A stretch of 64,000 nucleotides of DNA. Source: an uncultured bacterium (lineage in GTDB: Bacteria > Bacillota > Clostridia > Oscillospirales > Oscillospiraceae). The first letter of the stretch is position 1. Each line of letters opens with the position of its first letter. Below, piece after piece: positions 1 to 8,195 of the stretch. Made by a program: the position numbers and the translations under genes. The notes beneath the pieces were generated by a model. The model was not told the origin of the DNA and made no database searches. It worked only from the letters and a program-made list of their open reading frames with translations. The stretch lies in NCBI GenBank assembly GCA_947383145.1, contig CANDCH010000006.1:1-64000 (forward strand). The letters are read 5' to 3'.

Positions 1-53
1 CCTGTGACCCCTTGCTTGTAAGGCAAGTGCTCTCCCAGCTGAGCTATGCTCCC
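1..53 (-). tRNA. tRNA-Val (UAC anticodon), 3' end cut by window edge
   Basis: Read on the minus strand, the acceptor arm GGGAGCA is followed by a D arm GCTC..GAGC and an anticodon stem CTTGC/GCAAG that encloses the loop CTTACAA. This puts UAC at positions 34-36, which reads valine codons. The T arm begins but the 3' end lies beyond the window start. A near-perfect promoter lies just upstream at 87-115. Confidence 0.93.
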
Positions 54-86
54 GTTGTCCAATCCGTTTGTCATACGGCGAAGATG

Positions 87-115
87 ATTATAACAAACGG
101 GCCCCATTCTGTCAA
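87..115 (-). promoter_or_regulatory. sigma-A promoter of the tRNA-Val gene
   Basis: On the minus strand there is a perfect -35 TTGACA (110-115) and a perfect -10 TATAAT (87-92) separated by 17 bases, about 30 bases before the tRNA. Full consensus fits a stable-RNA gene. Confidence 0.85.
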
Positions 116-139
116 GATCAAAATTCAAAAAAATTGGAG

Positions 140-1024
140 TTACTTGGCGATGGCCTCCTCCCGCAGGGAATTCAGCTCTTCTGCGCTGAACCGGTACACC
201 TTGTCGCAGAATTGGCAGGTCAGCTCCGCGCCGCCCTGTTCCTTGATCAGCGAGTCCAGCTCGTCCCTGCCCATGCTGATGAGGGCGCGGCTGACCCGCT
301 CCCTGGTGCAGTAGCAGCGGTATTCAATGGGGGCGGTTTCCAGCACTTCCAACTCAAACTCGCCCAGCACCTCCCGCAGCAGGCCCATGGGGTCCATCCC
401 TCCGTCCAACCGGGCGCTCACCGCACCCAGGCGGGCCACGCCCCGCTCCACGGCGGACACCACCGCCTCGTCCGCCCCGGGCAGGAGCTGGATGAGGTAG
501 CCCCCCGCCGCCTGGACCGTCTGATCCGGCGCGATGAGCACCCCCAGGGCGCAGGCGGTGGGCACCTGCTCGCTCTCCACAAAGTAGGCGGCCACATCCT
601 CGGCGATCTCGCCGCCCACCAGCCGCACCGACCCCACATAGGGCTCCTTCAGACCCAGGTCCCGGATGACGGTCAGCTCGCCTTCCGCGCCAACGGCGGC
701 CCCCACATCCAGCTTGCCCTTGGCCTTTCGGGGCACGTCTACAGCGGGGTTTTGCACATAGCCCCGGACGTTGCCGCGGCTGTCGGACACGGCGGTGAGC
801 GCGCCCAGCGGCCCGCCGCCCTTCACCCGGAGGGTGACGGCGCCGTTTTCCGCCTTCATAACGGCGCCCATCATGGACGCGGCCATAAGCAGGCGGCCCA
901 GGGCGGCGGTGGCCACCGGCCAGCAGTTGTGGATGGCGCGGGAGCGCTCCACGGTGTCCCGGGCGGAGATGGCCATGGCTTTCACGGGGGCGTCCTTGGC
1001 GATGACGCGGACAATTTGATCCAT
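140..1024 (-). CDS. hslO: Hsp33 redox-regulated holdase chaperone
   Basis: 294 residues, the usual length for Hsp33. The protein is a cytoplasmic holdase switched on by oxidation plus unfolding. The C-terminal zinc centre is visible as a CxC pair (C237, C239) and a CxxC pair (C270, C273), the four-cysteine redox switch of the family. The N-terminal substrate-binding fold carries the family-like stretch around NCWPVATAALGR. The ATG overlaps the stop codon of the upstream methyltransferase gene by one base, so the two are translationally coupled; the three-gene operon probably starts at the promoter at 2115-2143. A tRNA gene follows on the same strand with its own promoter. Confidence 0.95.
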   Translation of the reverse strand: MDQIVRVIAKDAPVKAMAISARDTVERSRAIHNCWPVATAALGRLLMAASMMGAVMKAENGAVTLRVKGGGPLGALTAVSDSRGNVRGYVQNPAVDVPRKAKGKLDVGAAVGAEGELTVIRDLGLKEPYVGSVRLVGGEIAEDVAAYFVESEQVPTACALGVLIAPDQTVQAAGGYLIQLLPGADEAVVSAVERGVARLGAVSARLDGGMDPMGLLREVLGEFELEVLETAPIEYRCYCTRERVSRALISMGRDELDSLIKEQGGAELTCQFCDKVYRFSAEELNSLREEAIAK

Positions 1025-1770
1025 TATGACAGCTCCTTTTCCGCGGCGAAAAAGACCCGGAAGGCCCCCGGCCTGGGGGCGGACATGGTTTTATCGCCAT
1101 ATTGCTTGACAGAGGGGAAGCCCGCCTCCCGGAGAAAGCCCTCCAGCTCCTCCGGGGTATAGGCGTACTCTTCATGGTATTCGCCGCTCCGGCTCCAGCG
1201 CCCGTCCTCCTCCCGGAGGAACAGGTCCAGCCCGTAGCCGCACATCCGGCGCTTGGGGTAGTAGTCCCCGCGCCAGACGCAGAACAGGTCCTCGTCCTCG
1301 TCCAGACAGGTCTGGCCGTCCGCTCCCTCCAGGGCGGCGGGGGTTTTGACGTCGAAGAGAAACAGCCCGCCGGGGACCAGGGCCCGGTGCGCCCGCTGGA
1401 AGGCCCGGCGCAGGGCGGCGGGCCTTGTGACATAGTTTACGCTGTCCAGGCAGGAGATCACCGCGTCCGCCGGGGACGGCAGGGCCAGACGTGACATGTC
1501 CTGGCAGACCAGCCGCACGTCCAGCCCCCGGCACTTCTGCTCGGCCATGGCCAGCATGTCGGGAGAAAGGTCCACGGCGGTGACGGAATATCCCCGCCGG
1601 GCCAGCAGCGCGGTAAGGCTGCCGGTGCCGCAGCCCAGCTCCGCCAGACGGCGGACGGGGCGCTTCAGCCTGCGCAGATGCCGTTCCACGTAGTCCGCCC
1701 ACTTTTCGTAGTCCACGTCGGCGGTGAGCCGGTCATAGCACCGGGCCAGCACGGTGTACGCGTCCGTCAT
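1024..1770 (-). CDS. class I SAM-dependent methyltransferase
   Basis: 248 residues. The SAM-binding motif ELGCGTGS is at about residues 44-51, followed by the acidic strand end VTAVDLSPDML and a later motif VISCLDSVNYV, typical of the small-molecule class I methyltransferases (Methyltransf_25/YqeM-like). The substrate cannot be read from sequence. The ATG overlaps the stop of the upstream TrpR-like gene by four bases (ATGA) and its own stop touches the Hsp33 start, so the three genes form one tightly packed operon. The reading frame stays open upstream to 2124, but that extension lies within the preceding gene and its promoter. Confidence 0.88.
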   Translation of the reverse strand: MTDAYTVLARCYDRLTADVDYEKWADYVERHLRRLKRPVRRLAELGCGTGSLTALLARRGYSVTAVDLSPDMLAMAEQKCRGLDVRLVCQDMSRLALPSPADAVISCLDSVNYVTRPAALRRAFQRAHRALVPGGLFLFDVKTPAALEGADGQTCLDEDEDLFCVWRGDYYPKRRMCGYGLDLFLREEDGRWSRSGEYHEEYAYTPEELEGFLREAGFPSVKQYGDKTMSAPRPGAFRVFFAAEKELS

Positions 1771-2051
1771 TTTTTCAGCCGGGGGAGAACGGTTTTGTAG
1801 CCGTCCGCGCCATATTGCAGCGCCCGGTTCACCCGGCTGATGGTGGCGCTGGACGCCCCGGTGCGCTGGAGAATGTCGTTGTAGATGAGCCCCTGGTCCA
1901 GGAGCTGGGCCACCTCGATCCGCTGAGCCATGGCCTTCAGCTCGGCCACGGTGCACAGGTCCTGGAAGAAGGCCCGGCACTCCTCCTGGTCCTTCAGCGC
2001 CAAAATGGCCTCGAAGAGCAGCTCGCTGCGCTCTGACGTCTCTTTTTGCAT
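1767..2051 (-). CDS. YerC/YecD-type TrpR-related DNA-binding protein
   Basis: 94 residues matching the YerC/YecD branch of the TrpR superfamily: a helical repressor-size protein with a helix-turn-helix in the C-terminal half (DILQRTGASSATISRVNRAL). Its regulatory target is unknown. I chose the ATG at 2051 rather than the adjacent GTG because AGGAGG (minus strand, 2059-2064) lies seven bases before the ATG. It is the first gene of an operon with a methyltransferase and Hsp33. The gene is common in Clostridia; function in this operon is inference. Confidence 0.88.
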   Translation of the reverse strand: MQKETSERSELLFEAILALKDQEECRAFFQDLCTVAELKAMAQRIEVAQLLDQGLIYNDILQRTGASSATISRVNRALQYGADGYKTVLPRLKK

Positions 2052-2114
2052 CACGGGGCCTCCTCGTCTTGATCTGCCGCTGGGGCGCGCCGCGTCTGCG
2101 CGGCGGATGGGAAC

Positions 2115-2143
2115 ATTGTACCACGCCGCTTTATGGAAGTAAA
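2115..2143 (-). promoter_or_regulatory. promoter of the yerC-methyltransferase-hslO operon
   Basis: Minus-strand -35 TTTACT (2138-2143), 17-base spacer, -10 TACAAT (2115-2120), ending about 60 bases before the first start codon. A 20-base sequence shared with the purA upstream region lies just beyond the -35 at 2153-2172. Confidence 0.75.
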
Positions 2144-2280
2144 GACAAAAACGTAAAATGCGCGAAAGGGGCGCCCCCTATGATTCGCGTGCAGGGCGCA
2201 GGCTCCACGCGCTTTTCCGGCGAGCGCTTCCGCAGGACCACGGCGCAGGGGTAAGCGCCGTACAAGCAGGCCGGGAGGCC

Positions 2281-2313
2281 CCCGCTTTTCGGTAAAATTG
2301 TTCGAAAAGCGGG
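2281..2313. other. perfect 11-bp inverted repeat in the divergent intergenic region
   Basis: Arms CCCGCTTTTCG and CGAAAAGCGGG flank an 11-base AT-rich loop, ending 15 bases before the -35 of the response-regulator promoter. It may be an operator or a hairpin. The rest of the 2055-2380 gap holds the two divergent promoters and nothing else that I can identify. Confidence 0.45.
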
Positions 2314-2328
2314 ACTCATTCACGTCTG

Positions 2329-2357
2329 TTGACACATCCTCCGTCAACTGTTACAAT
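2329..2357 (+). promoter_or_regulatory. sigma-A promoter of the LytTR response regulator
   Basis: Perfect -35 TTGACA (2329-2334), 17-base spacer and -10 TACAAT (2352-2357). Transcription should start near 2364, only a few bases before the Shine-Dalgarno AGGAGG at 2367-2372. The mRNA leader is therefore very short, which limits where translation can start. Confidence 0.85.
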
Positions 2358-2380
2358 CAGATTGACAGGAGGTGGTACAT

Positions 2381-3091
2381 ACGAGGATATCAGTGGCGAT
2401 TGTAGAAGACGACGCATTGGCGGTCCAGGCGCTGGAGTACCATCTTGCCCGGTTCTCTCAAGAAAGCGGAAATACCTTCACCACTGCCCATTTCGCAGAG
2501 GCGGCGCGCTTTCTCCAGGATTATCAGCCCCGGTATGACATCGTCTTTATGGACATCAAAATGCCGGGACTGGACGGTATGTCCGCCGCCGAGCAGCTCC
2601 GGAAGGCGGACCCGGTGACCATGCTCATCTTTGTCACCAGCATGGTGCAGTACGCCGTCCAGGGCTATGACGTGAACGCCTTCGACTTCATCGTCAAGCC
2701 GGTGAACCCCACCGCCTTTGATATGAAGCTGCGGCGGGCGGTGCGGGCCCTCAAGCTGGCGAAGGGTACCGAGCTGGTGCTGAATATCGGGGGCGTCACC
2801 CGGGTGCTCCCCTCCTCGTCCATCTATTATATCGAGGTGCTGGACCACGACCTGACCTACCACACGGAGCAGGGCGTTTTTTCCGTCCGGGGCAAGCTGT
2901 CCTCCCTGGAGCAGAAGCTCCCGGCGGCGTCCTTTTTCCGGTGCAGCGTGTCCTATCTCATCAACCTGCGGTATGTCACCCAGTTCACCGGAGAGCAGGT
3001 GTGCGTGGCCGGGGAATGGCTGCGGGTGAGCCGGTCCAAGAAGCGGGAGCTGGCCACCGCGGTGGCCGCCTACCTTGGGCAGGGGGGTTAG
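2381..3091 (+). CDS. LytTR-family response regulator (possible ACG start)
   Basis: About 236 residues. A receiver domain (phospho-acceptor Asp about residue 58 in FMDIKMPG, conserved Lys in FIVKPVNP) is followed by a LytTR DNA-binding domain over the last 100 residues. The family (AgrA/LytR-like) pairs with GHKL kinases, and such a kinase follows immediately, four bases downstream. The start is odd: AGGAGG at 2367-2372 points to codon 2381, which is ACG and would give the usual M-R-I-x-V-A-I-V-E-D-D opening. The in-frame GTG at 2372 overlaps the ribosome site, and the GTG at 2393 is about 20 bases away and would trim the first beta strand. The start is inference; the gene identity is firm. 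Confidence 0.88.
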   Translation, partial: TRISVAIVEDDALAVQALEYHLARFSQESGNTFTTAHFAEAARFLQDYQPRYDIVFMDIKMPGLDGMSAAEQLRKADPVTMLIFVTSMVQYAVQGYDVNAFDFIVKPVNPTAFDMKLRRAVRALKLAKGTELVLNIGGVTRVLPSSSIYYIEVLDHDLTYHTEQGVFSVRGKLSSLEQKLPAASFFRCSVSYLINLRYVTQFTGEQVCVAGEWLRVSRSKKRELATAVAAYLGQGG

Positions 3092-3094
3092 GCC

Positions 3095-4426
3095 GTGATC
3101 ACTGGACTGCACAGCTACAAGCTGCTGTTTATGCTCCAGCTGATCGCGGGCGAGGGGCTTTTTCTGCTGCGTCTGGGACGCAAGCGCCGCTTCTGCTTCC
3201 GGCTGGCTGTCAGTACGGCCGGACTGCTGGCAGCGGCGGCGCTGTTTCCCATCCCGTTTGAAAATGCGTGGTACGTGTCCTTCCTGTTCCTGTCGCTGTT
3301 CAGCCTGACGCTGCTGGCCCTGTGGTTTTGCTTTGACGAGCCCTTCGGCAATCTGCTCTTCTGCGCCGTGGCGGGGTATACGGTCCAGCACCTGGCCTAT
3401 CTGATCTATGCCGCGTTCGACGACGCCACCCAGTTCAGCGTCATCTTCGGAAGCTTTGTCCAGCCCTATGCCGCCGGGCCCACGTCGTTCACCGATTTTG
3501 CATGGCTCAGCGTCGTGTTCTATGTGGACGCCTATTTCATCGTCTACTTGACTGCCTTTGAGCTGTTGGACCCCAAGCTGAAAACCAATCATGACCTGCG
3601 CCTGGGGCGAAACAGTATTGTGGGACACACCGGCCTGCTCATCGTGGCGGACGTGATCTTCAACATGGTGACCAACTATTATACCACGGGCCGGGCCTCC
3701 CTGCTTCTGGAGCGGTCCTACAACATCCTGGTGTGCGTTCTCATTCTGGTGCTGCTGAACAGCCAGCTCTCCCAGCGGGAGCTGACGGACGAGCTGACCG
3801 GGGTGCGCTATGTGGTGGAGCAGGGCAAGCGGCAGTATGAGCTGGCCAAAAAGAGCGTGGATCTCATCAACATCAAGTATCACGACCTGCGCCACCAGAG
3901 CGAGCGGCTCCGCCGCCAGGGCGGCGCGGAGGAGTTGGCCGAGCTGGACCGCGTCCTGGACGAATATTCCGCCCTGGTCAAAACAGGAAACGAGGTGCTG
4001 GACGTGATCCTGACCGAAAAAACCCTGGCCTGCCGGGAGCGCAGCATCCAGCTGCTGTGTATGGCGGACGGGCGGGGGCTGGAGTTCGTCAAGCCCCACC
4101 ACCTGTACGCCCTGCTGGGCAACGCCATTGACAACGCCATGGAGGCGGTGCAGGTCCTCCCGGAGGGGGAGCGGGTCATCAGCCTTTCCCTGCGCCGGCA
4201 GGGAGAGCTGGTCCACATTCACGTGGAGAATCCCTGCGCCGGTACGTTTACCATGCGGGGCGGACTGCCTGTTACCACCAAAGGGGATGAAAACTACCAC
4301 GGTTTTGGGATGCTGAGTATGAAAACCGTGGCGGAGCAGTACGGCGGCGGTCTGTCCGTTCAGATCGAGGAGGGAATTTTTTCCTTGGATATGATGCTTT
4401 CCGCCGCGAAAAGGGAGGCGGATTGA
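3095..4426 (+). CDS. membrane sensor histidine kinase, GHKL type (AgrC-like)
   Basis: 443 residues with a GTG start. The N-terminal 230 residues form about six hydrophobic membrane segments with no large external domain, as in quorum or peptide sensors. A dimerisation helix with the phospho-acceptor His near residue 263 (YHDLRHQ) follows, then a GHKL ATPase domain with the N box NAIDNA and a G box HGFGM. It lies three bases after the LytTR regulator, so the two form one two-component system. The inducing signal is unknown; no AgrD-like peptide gene is visible nearby. The GH3 glycosidase gene follows 158 bases later on the same strand and could be a target or simply a neighbour. Confidence 0.92.
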   Translation: MITGLHSYKLLFMLQLIAGEGLFLLRLGRKRRFCFRLAVSTAGLLAAAALFPIPFENAWYVSFLFLSLFSLTLLALWFCFDEPFGNLLFCAVAGYTVQHLAYLIYAAFDDATQFSVIFGSFVQPYAAGPTSFTDFAWLSVVFYVDAYFIVYLTAFELLDPKLKTNHDLRLGRNSIVGHTGLLIVADVIFNMVTNYYTTGRASLLLERSYNILVCVLILVLLNSQLSQRELTDELTGVRYVVEQGKRQYELAKKSVDLINIKYHDLRHQSERLRRQGGAEELAELDRVLDEYSALVKTGNEVLDVILTEKTLACRERSIQLLCMADGRGLEFVKPHHLYALLGNAIDNAMEAVQVLPEGERVISLSLRRQGELVHIHVENPCAGTFTMRGGLPVTTKGDENYHGFGMLSMKTVAEQYGGGLSVQIEEGIFSLDMMLSAAKREAD

Positions 4427-4514
4427 CCAACTGCGGCGCCCAGCGCGCAAAGTACGGTAATGCTATAGACAAATTGGATTTTATTTTGTAGCATCGTGGA
4501 CAGAACAGGGCAGA

Positions 4515-4539
4515 CCGGCGGGGAGGGCCCCTCCGCCGG
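4515..4539 (+). terminator. GC-rich hairpin between the kinase and GH3 genes
   Basis: An inverted repeat CCGGCGG..CCGCCGG with a paired GGG/CCC core. No T-run follows, so termination is uncertain; it could be an attenuator or mRNA-stabilising hairpin. Confidence 0.4.
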
Positions 4540-4584
4540 CTTCCGCCCCAACTGTTCACGATTCTTTTGAGAGGAGAAAATGAG

Positions 4585-7500
4585 ATGAAAGCGAAACGTA
4601 TCCTGCGCACTGCTGTTCCCAGCGTCCTCATTGCCCTCACCCTGGTGGTCGCCATCGTGGCCAATGTGATGATCCCGCCCAACATGAACGTCATCAACGG
4701 CTATCTGGGCGACGACACCACCGTCACCGTCAAGCAGCCCAAGGGGTATAACGACTCCCTGGACCTCCAGTACAACAAGTCTGACTATACCGCCGAGGAG
4801 ATGGCGGCCGTCGAGCAGGCCCTCAACGAGGAGATCATGGGGGAGGGCGCGGTGCTGCTGAAAAACGACGGTCTGATGCCCTTCGACAAGGACACCACCT
4901 TCAGCTTCTTCAGCCGTTCCTCCACCAAGTTGATGAGCAACGGCTGGTATGACATGATGGTGTCCATGGGCTTCCCCGCTGACCCCGGCATGACCCTGCG
5001 CGTCGCTTTCCAGGACCAGGGGTTCGGCGTGAACGAGACTCTGTGGGATTTTTACGACAAAGGAAACGGCAGCGGTTACGGCCTGGGCTCCGGCTCTATT
5101 GGCTGGGGCGACGGCGAGGACTTCTCCATCAACGAGTGTCCCTTGGACGTGATGGAGAAGGAGTCCGGCCTGCTGGATAGCGCCAAGGGCACCGTCCCCG
5201 TGTTCGTCTGGGGCCGCAAGGTGGGCGAGGGCCGGGATATGCCCCGGTCCATGTACAGCCACGCCGACAACCCCACCGACCAGGCCAGAAGCTACCTGGA
5301 GCCCGACACCACCGAGCTGGAGATTCTCCAATATCTCGATGAGAACTATGACGACGTGGTGCTACTGGTGAACAGTTCCGCCGCCATGGAGCTGGGCTGG
5401 GTGGACCAGTTCCCCAGCATCAAGTCCATTCTCACCGTGTCCAGCGTGGGCAATTTCGGCCTGAACGCCGTGGCGGACATTTTCGCCGGGGACATCAACC
5501 CCTCCGGCAAGACGGTGGACACCTTCGCCTATGACGCCGCCAGCGCCCCCGCCGCCGCCAACTACGGCGACTTCCAGTATATGACCGAGGGCGGCGAGAT
5601 GACCAAATACAACTACGTGGCCTACAAAGAGGGCATCTATGTGGGCTACCGCTACTATGAGACCCGGTATGAGGACGTGGTCATGGGGACCGGCAACGCC
5701 GGGGCCTATGATTATGCCTCCACCGTGCGCTACCCCTTCGGCTACGGCCTGAGCTACACCACCTTCGACTGGTCCAATTTTAAGGCCAATTGGAGCGGGG
5801 ATACCTGCACCGTCACCGTGGACGTAAAGAACACCGGCCCTGTGGCGGGCAAGGACGTGGTGCAGGTCTACATCCAGTCCCCCTATACCGATTACGACAA
5901 GCAGAACAAGGTGGAGAAATCCGCCGTCCAGCTGGCGGGTTTCGGCAAGACGGAACTGCTCCAGCCGGGGCAGAGCGGCACCGTCACCGTCGCCTTTGAC
6001 AAGGAGCAGCTCAAGGCCTACGACTACACCCGTGCCAAGACCTTTATTCTGGACGCCGGGGACTACTACATCACCGCCGCCCACGACGCCCACGACGCGG
6101 TGAACAACGTGCTGGCCGCCAAGGGCTATACCACGGAGGACGGCATGACCGAGGACGGCGACGCCGCGTTTGCCAGCCGGTATACCGTCGGCTCCATGGA
6201 CCTGGACACCTATGCCGTCAGCGCGGCGGGCGTCCCCGTCACCAACCGTTTCGACTTCATCCACGGCGGCTATGAGTACCTCACCCGCAATGACTGGCAG
6301 GGCTCCTGGCCCTCCACTGATGGCGAGGTCAGCGGCCAGATTTCCACCTGGGGCAACGAGATCAACGGCTCCGACGGCAAGAGCTACACCTATACCAAGA
6401 CCATCAGCGCCGGGGATCTGGCCAAGCTGGACGGCTTCGACTCTCTGAATCCCGCCGACGCCTCCTCCCTCACCGCCGACCCGGTGTACGGCGCGAAGAA
6501 CGGCCTCCAGCTCATCGACCTGCGGGGGAAAGACTACGGCGATCCCCTGTGGGAGGAGCTGCTGGACCAGCTCACCCCTGAGGACTACCAGACCATCATC
6601 GCCACCTCCGGCTATGGCAACGCGGAAATCCAGAGCGTGGGCAAGCCCTTCGCTCTGGATCAGGATGCGGCTACCGGCCTGACGGGCGGCGGCACCGGCG
6701 TGAGCTACTGCGGAACCCTGGTGCTGGCCCAGACCTGGAACCAGGAGCTGGCCGCCCGCTACGGCGAAATGATCGGTAATCAGGCCAACATCGGCGGCTG
6801 TGTGGGCTGGTATGCCCCCGCCATGAACATCCACCGCCTGCCCTTCTCCGGCCGGAACAACGAGTACTACTCCGAGGACGGCTACCTGTCCGGCGCCATC
6901 GCCGCCGCCACCAGCCGGGGCGCGGCCAGCAAGGGTATGTACACCTTCGTCAAGCACTTCGCCCTCAACGACCAGGAGAACCACCGGGGCGACCGGGTGG
7001 GCAATTTCGGCGTGTGCACCTGGTCCAACGAGCAGGCCGTCCGGGAAATCTACCTGCTGCCCTTCCAGATGTGTATTGAAAACGATCCCGTTACCCTGAA
7101 CTACGTGGAGGAGGACGGAAACGGCGGTTACCGCAACGCCAGCCGGGACTTCCCCGCGGTCAACGCCATCATGACGGCCTTCAACCGCATCGGCTACACC
7201 TGGACCGGCGGCTGTTACCCGCTGATCACCGAGGTGCTGCGCGGCGAGTGGGGCTTCAACGGGTTCGCCATCACCGACAACGCCAACACCGGCTCCCCCA
7301 CCTTTATGAACGCCTATCAGATGATCGAGGCGGGAGGCGACGCGGCGCTGACCACCAGCGAGTTCGCCGTGTGGAAATTTGAAAAGGACAACGCCGCCCA
7401 CTACCTCTATGGCCGGGAGGCCATGCACCACGTGCTGTACGCCGTGGCCAACTCCAAGGTGATGTGCGGCCTGATGCCCGGCTCCACCTTCGTCACCCCC

Positions 7501-7620
7501 ATGACCCTGGCGGAGAAGCTGGTGGTAGGCATCGACATCGGCGCGGTGGTCATCATCGCGGCGCTGGGCTACTTCATCTACCGGGGCTTCCGCAAGCCCA
7601 AAAATCAGGAGGCCAAATAA
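4585..7620 (+). CDS. glycoside hydrolase family 3, permuted domain order, membrane anchored
   Basis: 1011 residues. The ATG at 4585 is preceded by AGGAG at the right distance. An N-terminal membrane segment (about residues 10-32) and a C-terminal one (about 978-1000, then a basic tail) suggest anchoring at both ends with the enzyme outside. Domain order is swapped relative to most family 3 enzymes: the (alpha/beta)6 C-domain comes first, then a fibronectin-III-like domain (about 400-500), then the (alpha/beta)8 catalytic domain. The likely nucleophile is Asp898 in FAITDNAN, with the family KHF motif upstream in VKHFALNDQENHR. Such permuted beta-glucosidases are known from Ruminococcus and Butyrivibrio. 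Substrate (beta-glucoside or xyloside) cannot be fixed from sequence. Confidence 0.9.
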   Translation: MKAKRILRTAVPSVLIALTLVVAIVANVMIPPNMNVINGYLGDDTTVTVKQPKGYNDSLDLQYNKSDYTAEEMAAVEQALNEEIMGEGAVLLKNDGLMPFDKDTTFSFFSRSSTKLMSNGWYDMMVSMGFPADPGMTLRVAFQDQGFGVNETLWDFYDKGNGSGYGLGSGSIGWGDGEDFSINECPLDVMEKESGLLDSAKGTVPVFVWGRKVGEGRDMPRSMYSHADNPTDQARSYLEPDTTELEILQYLDENYDDVVLLVNSSAAMELGWVDQFPSIKSILTVSSVGNFGLNAVADIFAGDINPSGKTVDTFAYDAASAPAAANYGDFQYMTEGGEMTKYNYVAYKEGIYVGYRYYETRYEDVVMGTGNAGAYDYASTVRYPFGYGLSYTTFDWSNFKANWSGDTCTVTVDVKNTGPVAGKDVVQVYIQSPYTDYDKQNKVEKSAVQLAGFGKTELLQPGQSGTVTVAFDKEQLKAYDYTRAKTFILDAGDYYITAAHDAHDAVNNVLAAKGYTTEDGMTEDGDAAFASRYTVGSMDLDTYAVSAAGVPVTNRFDFIHGGYEYLTRNDWQGSWPSTDGEVSGQISTWGNEINGSDGKSYTYTKTISAGDLAKLDGFDSLNPADASSLTADPVYGAKNGLQLIDLRGKDYGDPLWEELLDQLTPEDYQTIIATSGYGNAEIQSVGKPFALDQDAATGLTGGGTGVSYCGTLVLAQTWNQELAARYGEMIGNQANIGGCVGWYAPAMNIHRLPFSGRNNEYYSEDGYLSGAIAAATSRGAASKGMYTFVKHFALNDQENHRGDRVGNFGVCTWSNEQAVREIYLLPFQMCIENDPVTLNYVEEDGNGGYRNASRDFPAVNAIMTAFNRIGYTWTGGCYPLITEVLRGEWGFNGFAITDNANTGSPTFMNAYQMIEAGGDAALTTSEFAVWKFEKDNAAHYLYGREAMHHVLYAVANSKVMCGLMPGSTFVTPMTLAEKLVVGIDIGAVVIIAALGYFIYRGFRKPKNQEAK

Positions 7621-7637
7621 GAACGGCCCCAACTAAA

Positions 7638-7795
7638 GAAGCGCTGATTAAATGCGTCTGCGGCGCTTTGCGGATCTTTTTCGCCGCAGCTTCGTTGTGA
7701 TTTCTTGAAATAAACACAATTATTCCTGCGAAATCACGCCTTACTATGGCGGAAAATCTCTTGCAAACCGCTCTTGCCGATTTAATCAGTCCTTC
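7638..7795. repeat. imperfect palindromic MITE-like element
   Basis: The two halves are inverted copies: GATTAAAT near the left end pairs with ATTTAATC near the right end. The arms of about 68 bases can be aligned with conserved blocks (TTTGC, ATTTTCGCC-like, GTGATTTC, AATAA). The outer ends are GAAGnnCTGATTAAAT. CTAAA occurs just outside both ends (7633-7637 and 7797-7801), possibly a target duplication. Bases 7689-7724 recur exactly, inverted, at 34095-34130. No coding content. Confidence 0.6.
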
Positions 7796-8058
7796 CCTAA
7801 AATTGCGATCCTCTTCATTCACCTTTGCAGGGCCTCGCCGGAGATTTCGGCGGGGTCCTGCGCACATTGCGGCAATAAAGGGGTTCCGTACGGATATCCC
7901 CGCCCTCCACATGGCGGAGGGTCCCCCGGGATTTAGGGGGGGATAAATGAACAAGGCTGCAGCCCTTCACCCCCGGCTCCAGGGCCTCCACGCCCAGCCG
8001 GGCCGCGCCGGTGTAACGCCGTTTGCAGTCCGCCGCCCAAAATTTTTTTGCGAAGCGA
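7796..8058. other. non-coding stretch between the MITE-like repeat and the 8059 promoter
   Basis: No supported gene. It contains a 14-bp-class hairpin at about 7826-7863 (GCAGGGCCTCGCCG paired with CGGCGGGGTCCTGC) and a smaller CCCTCC/GGAGGG hairpin near 7901-7922. Neither is followed by a T-run. A 50-codon frame starting at 7947 runs through the 8059 promoter and is not accepted as a gene. Confidence 0.5.
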
Positions 8059-8087
8059 TTGACAAAGCGATCCAGACCGTGTATAAT
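8059..8087 (+). promoter_or_regulatory. consensus sigma-A promoter for the 8196 gene
   Basis: -35 TTGACA (8059-8064), 17-base spacer, -10 TATAAT (8082-8087): both hexamers match consensus exactly, giving an expected strong promoter with a leader of about 100 bases. Confidence 0.88.
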
Positions 8088-8195
8088 AAGTTCAAATAAA
8101 ATATGTGAGTGCGTGGGTATAGATGGCTGAGGCCATACTATGCCCTTTTCTCGTTTTCAGCGGGAGGGGGCAACTCTTGAAAGGGGGAGCCTACC

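Noticed and set aside
2390-4450. 686-codon minus-strand frame opposite the two-component system
   Set aside because: Low-complexity shadow, opposite two well-defined genes.
4585-7620. GH3 domain order as an assembly or fusion error
   Set aside because: The reading frame is intact and permuted GH3 enzymes are known in rumen and gut Firmicutes.
7947-8099. 50-codon frame after a G-rich run
   Set aside because: It runs through a perfect sigma-A promoter (8059-8087) and has no protein features.
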